DNA of 64,000 nucleotides, taken from the NCBI GenBank assembly GCA_023375785.1, contig SZWC01000814.1, positions 139,575-203,574 on the forward strand, given 5' to 3'. This stretch comes from Penium margaritaceum (lineage: Eukaryota; Streptophyta; Zygnematophyceae; Desmidiales; Peniaceae). Both the position numbers and the translations under genes were made by a program. Below the pieces are notes generated by a model that saw only the letters and a program-made list of their open reading frames with translations, was not told the DNA's origin and ran no database searches. Numbering within the stretch: position 1 is the first letter of the stretch; every line of letters begins with the position of its first letter. This document shows, one piece after another, positions 35,635 through 43,527 of the stretch.

Positions 35635-36834
35635 TTGACTCCCTCTACCGCAACTAATCTCTTTTCAGCTGACAGGATATCAGACACCACCAGTCTTCCT
35701 GCTCCCACTTCCGAGCCAACTGGGGAACAAGCCGTCACTCTCCTGAACGCTGAAAAGAAGCAGTTGCGTCGCTCTGCCTTTCTACCACCTCGCCTCCATC
35801 TGCCGCGCCGCGCCTCATCTCGGCTCTCTCCGCTCGTGTCAACCTCAGCCTCTTGCCTTCTTCATCATCTTCAGCCCTCATTCTTCTTCTTCAGCCGCCT
35901 CCATCATTCCTCCTCCTCCTCAACCGCCAGTTCCCACCTCATCTCTGTGCTTTCGCCATCAGCATCATCTGCGCCGCCTCCACAACGCCTTCTCCTCATC
36001 ATCATCATTCTCCGCCTCGCCATTCCATCCATCATCAGCATCAGCATCGTCAGCATCGCTCTATCGTGCACGTGGTTCCGCCCCTGCGCCCACTCATCAA
36101 TCAATCGTTTCTTCCGCTTCCGCAAATCGCTTCCATCTTGGCACAAGGATCCACCCGGCCGCATCGCCCTTTTCCGCGACGGCCTGCGCCCACGCCAAAA
36201 CTTCCTTCATCGCACGAGGTTCCGCCCCTGCGCCCACTCATCCATCAATCGCTTTTTACAGCTTCCATCCTCAGCTTGGCACAAGGATCCGCCCGGTCGC
36301 ATCATCTTTTTCCGTGACGACCTGCGCCCACGCCATAACTTCGCAGCGCACGTGGTTTCGCCCCTACGCCCACTCGTCCATCAATCGTTTCCTCCGCTTC
36401 AGCATCAACTTCAACCCGGCACAAGGATCCGCTTGGTCGCATCGACGACCCGCGCCCACGCCGAAACGTCCATCAGCACACGCGGTTCGCCCCTGCGCCC
36501 GCTCTATCATCATCAACCACAAACTCCTCAGCAATCATCAGCATCAGCGAACTCTCTTCAAATGCACGCGGCTCGCCCTGCGTCCACTCCATCATCAATC
36601 TTTCTTCCATCATCATTTGTCTTCATCAGTCACTCGGCACAAGAATCTGCTCGGTCGCATTGCCTTCTTTGCAACGACCTGCGCTCATACCGCATCCTTT
36701 CAGCACACACGAGTCGCATCTACGCCCACTCCATCATCCAGCATTCCTCCCCAACTATCCGCTCCTGCTCGCAAAAGAGCAGTCCCAGGAAGTCACACCA
36801 CAAGAACCGGATAGACAAGCCGATGTATCTGTGA
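35635..36834 (+). other. Open frame across the repeat array of element C, coding status doubtful
   Basis: A 399-codon frame, Ser/Pro/His/Arg-rich. It has one hydrophobic stretch (AIPSIISISIVSIALS), then repeats of FRPCAHSSINRF ... WHKDPPGRI ... DDLRPRHNF. The same frame is open in element D (within 22443-20977) with the same motif order, which could indicate a real protein. Against this, other frames of the same strand are also long and open, because the strand is pyrimidine-rich and stop-poor. I favour non-coding, but not strongly. Confidence 0.3.
36069..36740 (+). repeat. Tandem repeats of about 130-145 bp in element C
   Basis: Unit starts (CACGTGGTTTCGCCCCTGCG or variants) fall at about 36069, 36213, 36349, 36479, 36565 and 36707, so steps are 144, 136, 130, 86 and 142 bp. 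Each full unit also carries ACAAGGATCCGCCCGG and GACGACCTGCGCCCACGCC. Units diverge towards the right end. The same unit is present in D and, eroded, in A. Confidence 0.88.
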
Positions 36835-36863
36835 GACTGACTACCTTGTAGACAGGCTTCTCC

Positions 36864-37535
36864 TTGCACTCTCCTGGAACTCATAGAGACTGCTGTAGCA
36901 GAGTACTCTTTGAGGAAGGCGTCGTGGCAGCGCCGTCCACCTTCCGCACTCACCTCCCACACCTCCATCTCCAAGGGACCATACCAAGGAGAATGAGCTC
37001 TTGGCGGTATCCTCTTGGAACAACATCTACATCAAGGTCAATTCAACAACTGACCTTGATAGAACAACAATTCCTCTCGGCACTCCCTGCACTGGAACAA
37101 GTCATGAGCAATAATACAGTCAATGCTCTTCTCCGGGTCCGGCCCTCAATGAAGTCCATCTACTTCATTGACTGCTCAACACCCAACAGCGCACTGATTG
37201 ACGTTGTCACTCATCTTCCAGAGTGCCTACTGGACTGCTCCCAACTGCACAGGAAAAGAGATGGTTCAACAAATTACCATCAATGGAGAGTTGAACTCCT
37301 TCTCAATCTGGAACGACTCCAATTCTCTAGGTTCAACCTCCGACAGGTACTACGTGGTCTCCTGGACTCAACATCCCTTCTTGGTACGGACTGGGCTGAA
37401 GCACTACTGAGAGAGGCGCTCATCCTCACCACACACCACTCTCTTCACCCACTCATCCGACAACCTCATGAAGGATACTCCGAGATCTGGCTAGCCCTGT
37501 ATCTAACCTGCGCATCACCTTCTCTCCAGTGTTGA
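36864..37535 (+). CDS. Element C 3' ORF, weakly gag-like
   Basis: A 223-codon frame ending in TGA a few bases before the polypurine tract. The C-terminal half contains DGSTNYHQWRVELLLNLE, which resembles the copia gag entry motif (G-x-N-Y-x-x-W ... M/L-x-x-x-L). The N-terminal half is not recognised. No zinc knuckle is visible. A captured or relict gag N-domain would fit an element that lacks pol, but the similarity is short. No similar ORF was found in A; D is truncated before this point. Confidence 0.4.
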   Translation: MHSPGTHRDCCSRVLFEEGVVAAPSTFRTHLPHLHLQGTIPRRMSSWRYPLGTTSTSRSIQQLTLIEQQFLSALPALEQVMSNNTVNALLRVRPSMKSIYFIDCSTPNSALIDVVTHLPECLLDCSQLHRKRDGSTNYHQWRVELLLNLERLQFSRFNLRQVLRGLLDSTSLLGTDWAEALLREALILTTHHSLHPLIRQPHEGYSEIWLALYLTCASPSLQC

Positions 37536-37548
37536 CTTCAAAGGGGGC

Positions 37549-38161
37549 TGTCGGAATATTGAAGCCAACACTCGTCTTCTCCCTCGGATAAACCGAGTTC
37601 TCAATAAGAGGTTCATGTTCGGACCAAGCGAACAACGAACCACCTCGCCAACGGACTGTCGGTCACGGTCAGTGACCTAAAGGACGAGGCACCCCTAATA
37701 AACGTGACCGTGTCGCTATCGCGTCCGGCTAGCAAAGAAGAAGCCGTTATGATATCTTTGTCCTGTTCTGTGATATATTACCGACGATGTTCATTCCTTC
37801 GAGTTAACCAGAACAGTTCTGCCCATCTTGTTTCCCCTTTGGTTCCGCGGCTTCGCCGCCGTGTCTTCGCTCTGCCTGTCCCTCACACTTTCTCCCTTCG
37901 CCAACTCTCAACGCTTTGCTCCGTCACTCTCGCTCCTTCGCTCAGCTCTCACACTCCGCCAACCATCACCCTGCCTTGCAGCATTCTCTCTCACATCGAC
38001 CTGTCTACCTCTGCTACATCGTGTCTCATCCTCCATCAAGCTCCCGCGACTAACTCCTCGGACCGCTCTTGCCTACGTCACTCTGCTGATGTACACTTGC
38101 ATGTTCCGATGCTTCTACTTGCTTCTGCTGCCGCTTCTCTCGTTGCTGCATTCTTCTGACA
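37549..38161 (+). repeat. 3' LTR of element C
   Basis: TGTCGGAATATTG ... TTCTTCTGACA, the same length as the 5' copy with about 20 substitutions and no indel seen, followed by TSD GCCCC. A fairly recent insertion relative to A and B. Confidence 0.92.
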
Positions 38162-38350
38162 GCCCCGACATGTCCCCAGATGCGGTCATTGCCACCTGCT
38201 TTGACGAAGCGCAAGTACCACACTGGAAGCTTGGGTAGCTTGCCTGTGTGGGGATAGTCCTAAAGAACTTACTTAAGGCATGGACAAGGAAATTGCCCGT
38301 TGGAACGGGGGGTTTGACAGAGGCATCCGCTGAGGCACATGTGGGGTACT
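38162..38350 (-). pseudogene. hAT transposase N-terminal part, split off by element C
   Basis: On the minus strand the frame reads YPHTGKLPKLPVWYLRF and VKAGGNDRIWGH, and continues across the C insertion (after dropping one GCCCC copy) into APVHNIIKCKYAPAVARALL at 34409 leftward. The TAA and TAG just upstream (LK-stop-VL-stop-DYP) again sit where Gln would fit. The region resembles the N-terminal zinc-finger area of hAT proteins (H ... C spacing), but I cannot define the finger fully. Confidence 0.55.
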
Positions 38351-38941
38351 TGCCCCGCTCAACCATGGTGGCTGAGTGAGCAATACAGAACTTCAACAAT
38401 GAACTGAGTACGGACTATGTCCCCCTTCCATCATACCAAATCACCGACACAACGTTGAATAGGCTAGCATGAGAACAGCCAATGACACGTCATGCATTTC
38501 ATGACGTACTTAAACCCTCGGTATTGGTCAAATAACAGCCGCTAAAGTCACACATGAGGTTGACACACAATATCCACGCAGTAAGCACGTCCCAAGCATG
38601 CACCATGCACGGTCACTTGCCATGTCATATCCACGTGTGGATGGTATAACACCGTCAATTACATGGAGACAAAGAAAACTCAACAGGCCAATCGAAGCAT
38701 CTCCCATGATAGCGAGGCAAGAAGGATGTGCCTCGATGCTTGATTTTCCTCGCACGGGGTCGTCCGTGACCTTTTTTTCCCAAACTAGGATTTTTTTCTC
38801 CCTACCGGACGCATGGCCCCCAGTGCCCCCAGCTCATTTGAGGGGGTCAAGTCAAGTCGACTTCCACGTCGACGTGGACCGACTTGACGACTCCGACTTG
38901 ACTCCCTCAAGTCGGAAGTCGAAGTCAACATGGGCTATTGT

Positions 38942-39577
38942 GGTGGTTGGCATTATGCAAGCGGAATGCCACTGCGTTGCCAGATGGGCTGGGGGTTGGG
39001 ATACGGTTTTAGCCAGTTCTAAGTCTACCGCTGAGGCATGAAGTGCAGCTCAGTGCACGGGTATTGACAGAGAGGCCAAAGACGTGGGAGCAGTTTGAGA
39101 CGATGCTCTAGGCACGTTTTGACCTCCTCAAGGGTAGTCGAGTAACACATGACAAGATGAAGCACGTCAAGCAACGCCGATCGGTCAAGAACTACACTAC
39201 ACACTTCATTGCTTTGGCGGCGCACATCGACGACCTCCAGGACACGGAGGCGTACGACCGCTACCATGTCGGGCTAAACCCGTACGTCCAACGTGAACTT
39301 GTGGTACTCAAGTTGCAGATGTTTGCAAATTTTGTCTTGGCAGCGGAGCGCATCCATGAGGTAAGGTATAATGTGCACCGGACCAGCTATGCAACACAAC
39401 CACGGGTGAAGCAGCCGGGTCAGGCTGTGCCCATGGAGGTGGATGCAATCCAAGCCGGGCAGAGGGATACGGGTGGACACCAAGGACTGAGAGGCAAGTG
39501 CTTGGCTTGTGGTGAGGAGGGTCATCGCAAGTGGGACTGTCCCAAATGCAAGACACAGCAGGGAGACGGGCGATAGC
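38942..39577 (+). pseudogene. Ty3/gypsy gag, C-terminal part with CCHC zinc knuckle
   Basis: The frame continues the gag from 31827-32160: WWLALCKRN, then RPKTWEQFETML-stop-ARF, MKHVKQRRSVKNYTTHFIALA and FVLAAERIHEVRYN. A CCHC knuckle (CLACGEEGHRKWDC, intact spacing) lies at about 39500-39541. Two TAG codons and no TGA occur up to 39576; both TAG sit in Gln-like contexts. It packages element RNA in the particle; frame overlap with the protease is not resolved. Confidence 0.85.
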
Positions 39578-39769
39578 AGTGTTGAGTGGACGGCCTACTG
39601 TTGCAAGCATTTTGTCTACAAGGGAAAGTACCAGCTATAAAAGGTTTTTGCCACTTAAGGAGTTGCCTGAAGTGCTGTTGCGGAATGAAGGTGAGACCTG
39701 GCAGTTCAGGGGATCATCCTTGAGCTCCTTCTTGAGATTCTGGAGGGGATTTTCAATGGTCGGAGGAAG

Positions 39770-40093
39770 CTATGCGGGCTGCTGGATGGGGGCGCGAGTC
39801 ATAGCTTCTTCAAAGAAAGGATGGCGATGAGGTTGGAGCTTGCACGGCAGCCGGGAACGTCGGCCAAGGCTTGGCAGGTGTCTGGAGTGGTGGAGCACGG
39901 TAGGCCTCTCGTCAAGCGCGAGGTCCATATGGGTGAGTTGGTGTGTGACATGGAGTTCTACACCTTCCCTATGGATGATTACGATTGCTTGATCATTCGG
40001 GATTGGTTGCACGCCTGGAATCAAGAGGAGGATTGGAGGTATAACCGGGTGGTCGTGAAGGTGGGTGGGAAAAATCTCACTTTGTCGTTGTGA
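39770..40093 (+). pseudogene. Ty3/gypsy aspartic protease
   Basis: LLDGGASHSFF at 39776 onward is the protease active-site region, with the usual D-S/T-G changed to D-G-G. Then a beta-rich stretch (HMGELVCDMEFYTFPMDDYDCLI) and the conserved I-x-x-DWL end (IIRDWLHAW). The frame ends in TGA at about 40091. In gypsy elements this enzyme cleaves the Gag-Pol precursor. It is probably inactive because of the active-site change and the TGA. Confidence 0.75.
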
Positions 40094-40102
40094 CAGGATG
40101 AG

Positions 40103-41060
40103 GAAAAGGAGTCGAAAGTGGCGAAAGCGGGGGAGCAATTGCGTGTCATCAAGTTGCAGCAGTTGAAGTAGTACGAGCGAAAGGGTGGCCAGGTTTACCT
40201 GGCATGGGTGCATTCACAACAAGCAACAGAGCCGTGTATTGTAGTGGTTGAAGTAGTCAAGGCGTAGCCGGTGGAAAGCGTTGGAGCTCTAGAGTTACCT
40301 CTTGGTATTGGCGAGGTGCTGAAGGAGTTCGGGGACGTTTTTTCGGAGGAGTTGCCGAAAGGGCTGCCGTTATGGCGCGCCATTGACCACAACATCAAGG
40401 TGGTATCAGGGTTGTCACTAACGATGCGGTCTTACAACCGCATGAGCGATGCGGAGCTTGTGAAACTCAAGAAGTAGTTGGGGGAGTTAGAGGACCAGGG
40501 CTTCAGTCGGCTGTCGATGTCTCCATACACGGTGACGGTGCTGTTCGTCTAGAAAAAATCAAGGGAACTACAAAAGTGCGTGGACAACTGGGTGCTCAAC
40601 AACATCACGGTGAATAACCGATGCCCGTTCCCGTGGGCCAAGGAATTGTTCAACCAGCTACGAGGCGCACGTATCTTTAGCAAACAAGACCTGAGGTTGG
40701 GGTAAAACCAGACCCGCATTGCGGCAGAAGATATAGAAATAACCGGGTTTCGGACGCGCTATGCATACTTTGAGCATCTTGTGATACCTTTTGGGTAAAC
40801 GAATGCTCCTACAATATTCATGACACTCATAAACCGGGTATTCCACCCCTACTTGGACTTGTTCGTGGTTGTCTTCCTTGACGACATCCTTGTATATTCA
40901 CAATCAATGGAGGAACACCAAGAGCACCTGCAAATTGAGATGGAAGTGCTAAGAAAGGAGCCGTTGTTTGCCAAGCCCAGCAAGTGTGAGTTTGCCAAGA
41001 AGGAGGTGGAGTTCCTCGAGCACATTGTCAGAGGGAGGAGGATCCACATGGATTGAAAGA
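40103..41060 (+). pseudogene. Ty3/gypsy reverse transcriptase
   Basis: Recognisable RT blocks in order: KK-stop-LGELEDQGFSRLSMSPY, VDNWVLNNITVNNRCPFPW, LRGARIFSKQDLRLG, GFRTRYAYFEHLVIPFG-stop-TNAP, then the catalytic VVFLDDILVYS at about 40873-40905, and KPSKCEFAKKEVEFLEHIV. Four TAG and two TAA interrupt it, several in Gln-like contexts (LFV-stop-KK, QLK-stop-YERKGG). A TGA at about 41054 and another near 41102 are true stops under either code. Confidence 0.85.
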
Positions 41061-41270
41061 AGGTGAAACTAGTGATGGAGTGGCCAGAGCCAGCGTGCGT
41101 GTGAAGCATCGAGGTTTTTTTGGGTTTTACGAACTACTATCTGAGGTTCATCTGGGTACACGCGGCAATGGGAATACCCTTCACAGAATTGCTCAAGATG
41201 GGGTGCCAATGGGAGTGGGGTGCAAAGGAGGGGCAAGCCTTTGGTGGAATGAAGGCTGTTGTGTGTCAAA
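41061..41270 (+). pseudogene. Ty3/gypsy RT-RNase H linker, cut by element G
   Basis: GFTNYYLRFIWVHAAMG then WEWGAKEGQAFGGMKAVV match the connection and start of the gypsy RNase H-like domain (F-x-G-x-x-NYYR-x-F; W-x-x-x-x-x-x-AF-x-x-LK). The sequence stops at 41270 where LTR G begins. RNase H, integrase and the 3' LTR would lie beyond the window. Confidence 0.75.
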
Positions 41271-42008
41271 TGTTGGGAATAGGGCCATCCGACTCAGTTT
41301 CAGGTCCACAGGAGGAAGTTTCAAGAAACTACCGGATACCTACTCTGATTTTCAATTCCACTTCACCATTGGAAATATCAGGTGGCAATATGTCTACGGT
41401 CCAAGTTTTAGGCCGATCCAACGGTCGGATTGGGAGATATTATTTTTCCAAGTTTTTGTGGTCATGGACCACCGATATCTTGGTGACCATAGGTGACGGC
41501 TCCATGCCTTAGCCTCAGAAAAGAAAAATGCAAGAGGTCCAGGGTCAAGACCTGATGGGAGAAATATCCAAAAAGGTCCTAGATTCTTTGATTGCCTTGT
41601 CAGAGTGTGCTAACTAGGAAAAAGGTACCTCTCCCTGCTTTTTACGTGAGGTGAGATCCTTGTGTACTAACCATGGACACATGGCGATTCTCCATGGGAT
41701 TGTGCTTTATGTGACCACTAGGAGTGTGTCATGAGAGAATTTTCTAGCTCTCTCGGTCATCTGTAAGTGGTCAGCCTGATTACTAGACTGATTTCCTCTC
41801 TTGTGTGAGATTATGGACTCTAGTGAAAGAGCCTTGGCCTCCATGGCTAAGTGGTGTGGCTTGTGAGGAGGCTGACTTGCCCAAGCTCTAGCTCTATATG
41901 TACTCCATCATTTTGAGTTATTCAACCACTATTCTTGAGCACAACTGATGCCCCTTCAGTCCCACATGCTTGCTGCTCCAAGGCTCCCTCTCTCCTCTAG
42001 TTCCATCA
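41271..42008 (+). repeat. 5' LTR of copia element G
   Basis: TGTTGGGAATAGGG ... GTTCCATCA, about 738 bp, followed after two bases by a primer site. A TATA-like 'ctctatatgtactcc' lies at about 41890-41903. The G coding body starts far to the right, because the F dimer sits in the leader. Confidence 0.75.
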
Positions 42009-42470
42009 TTTGGTATTAGAGCCAAGTTCTCCCAGTTTCAGCCTGCACATGCCGTCAGTTTGATAGTGACGGGTCAGGTTCAAACCTTCCCCAAACATCA
42101 AAATTGACCACACGATCTTCAATTTCACAAGACAATCTTTCCAATGAGCCCACGATCGCGTAGATCCAACGGTCAGATTGAGAGTTATGCTCAAAACGAG
42201 GTCGGTCAGGGCTACACTCTTCTCTATGAGTAAGACAATCACCTTGTGATGACCATAACTCTCTTGTTTCTTTCTCAAATTTAAAACGTGGCACATGCTT
42301 ATTATAGTATTTTTCCTAAGCGTTTTATTGGTATAAAAGTATTTGCATTCAATTGATTTGTTTGGGAGAAACACCGTTTTCAAGCTGGCTAGTTTGAGTT
42401 GGAGTAAGAGCAAAAGTATGGCTTGTTTTCAAGAGGACATATTTTTCAAACTCCCCTGTTGATGACCCTG
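42009..42470 (+). other. Leader of element G, left part
   Basis: Non-coding leader between the LTR and gag. It is interrupted at 42470/42471 by the F dimer and continues at 56036-56212. The base pattern on both sides is similar (AT-rich, no ORF). Confidence 0.6.
42011..42023 (+). other. Primer binding site of element G
   Basis: TGGTATTAGAGCC, one base from the common TGGTATCAGAGCC. Confidence 0.75.
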
Positions 42471-43486
42471 TGTTGGAAAAAGGGCAACCGTCCGATCCTC
42501 TTCATCTACTGATCTACTGGCCTCGGCACAACATCAACAAAAGGAGAAACAAGAGGGCCCAGAGAGAGAGAGATCCCCAGCTCTCTCTCGGCCCTCCTGT
42601 CTATCCTATATGGCGGGGCATGGTATGGCTGTGGGCAGGCCTCTTCAGGCGTCCCACTGATCCATCCATCCGCAGCCCTATTCTCTCTACTCATCCAATG
42701 GGAGCTCCACAGAGCTGACAAAACAACTCTATCGGACAACATATATCTGGACAGGTTTTGGAAAAACAGGGTATGTGTTTCGGCAGACGAAGCGAGAGTG
42801 CGAGCATGAGTTCCTCTTGACTCTGAGTCTGCTGACATGGCGAGGAACAGGAGCACGCGCGAGACACTACTCTTTCTAAAGATGGATCCTACGTTCATGA
42901 ATCGTGCAAAGGCAGTTGGAAGAATCGCGGCCGTCACCGAGTCAAGAGGTGCGGTCCTTCCATCATCTCAAGAGGACCGGCAGAGAGATCAGCGACTACG
43001 AGAAGCTACCGCAGATCCGGACGATCTCATCCGTGCATCGCACCGAGGGCGCTGGGCATGTGCCAACCTCGGTCTGCCGATTATCAGAGATCATCGAGCG
43101 GTATCCGGCAGATCCTGTGGCTGAGAACCCGAAGACACAAGGATACCAGACTACTCAACACTTGTACTTCTCTGCTCTTAGTTAGTACAGACATACAAGT
43201 GGCTATAGTTTTATATTTGCTATTACTTCGTCTCTGTGTAACCATTCTGAGCAAGCTTGGTACCGTTGGAAAGATTGTGAGACGAGTCGTGTAATTGTGC
43301 CTTCAGCTCACCCTCTTAAATCGTACAGTCAGTGAAATTATTCAGGCAAGAGTGCCTGTGAGTTTTAGAGCAGTAACACGTGTATGGGTGAGTATTACCG
43401 GCAGTCCACTAGAGAATTGAGAAAGTTGACTTATCAGAGTACTATGTCCGAAGACTCCTAAAGATCCTGGTATGTAAATTTCAACA
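42471..43486 (+). repeat. 5' LTR of F1
   Basis: TGTTGGAAAAAGGG ... AAATTTCAACA, 1016 bp. It contains a hairpin (42553-42596) and, just after it, the TATA-like 'tatcctatatggcgg'. A 95-codon ORF (42837-43124) lies within the LTR and is partly kept in LTR 3 (55466-55744) but broken by TGA in LTR 2. Confidence 0.92.
42553..42596 (+). promoter_or_regulatory. Conserved LTR hairpin of family F
   Basis: GAGGGCCCAGAGAGAG and CTCTCTCTCGGCCCTC pair as a 16-bp stem with one mismatch. The same structure is at 48880-48927 (perfect 16-bp arms, longer loop), at 55182-55225, and in the F3 LTR near 60820-60865. The GA-repeat loop length varies while the arms are kept. It lies just upstream of a TATA-like sequence. 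Function is not shown; a promoter element or an RNA structure are both possible. Confidence 0.65.
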
Positions 43487-43488
43487 TT

Positions 43489-43500
43489 TGGTGTCAGAGC
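43489..43500 (+). other. Primer binding site of F1
   Basis: TGGTGTCAGAGC, two bases after the LTR end; F2 has TGGTATCAGAGC at the same place (49820). Confidence 0.85.
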
Positions 43501-43527
43501 ACGTGGCGTCATCAGATCTACGCAATC

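Larger units (their letters stand above)
34415..38161 (+). mobile_element. Element C: structurally complete LTR retrotransposon without pol
   Basis: Two 613-bp LTRs (34415-35027, 37549-38161) differ at about 20 positions by hand count. TSD GCCCC lies at 34410-34414 and 38162-38166. A primer site TGGTATCAGAGCC (35028-35040) directly follows LTR 1, and a polypurine AAAGGGGGC (37540-37548) directly precedes LTR 2. Length is 3747 bp. The 2.5 kb interior has no protease, RT, integrase or RNase H motif. It carries a six-unit tandem repeat and a 3' ORF with a weak gag-like stretch. The element must rely on proteins supplied in trans. Confidence 0.92.
32161..38933 (-). mobile_element. hAT DNA transposon, 8-bp TSD, carrying nested element C
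   Basis: Termini are CCATGTTGACTT on the left and its inverted copy (AAGTCAACATGG) on the right. They are flanked by 8-bp direct repeats GCTGTTGT (32153-32160) and GCTATTGT (38934-38941), one mismatch. Both ends are rich in AAGTCG/CGACTT motifs (32172-32260, 38842-38925). 8-bp duplications are the hAT hallmark, and a hAT transposase lies inside on the minus strand. Without element C the transposon is about 3.0 kb. Excising it in silico restores the gypsy gag frame. Confidence 0.85.

Noticed and set aside
36069-36740. CRISPR-like or satellite array
   Set aside because: Units are 130-145 bp, imperfect, directly adjacent without unique spacers, and lie inside an LTR element in a eukaryotic context.
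42837-43124. ORF inside the F LTR as an LTR-encoded protein
   Set aside because: Present in LTR 1 and LTR 3 but broken by TGA in LTR 2; with such similar copies, retention carries little weight.
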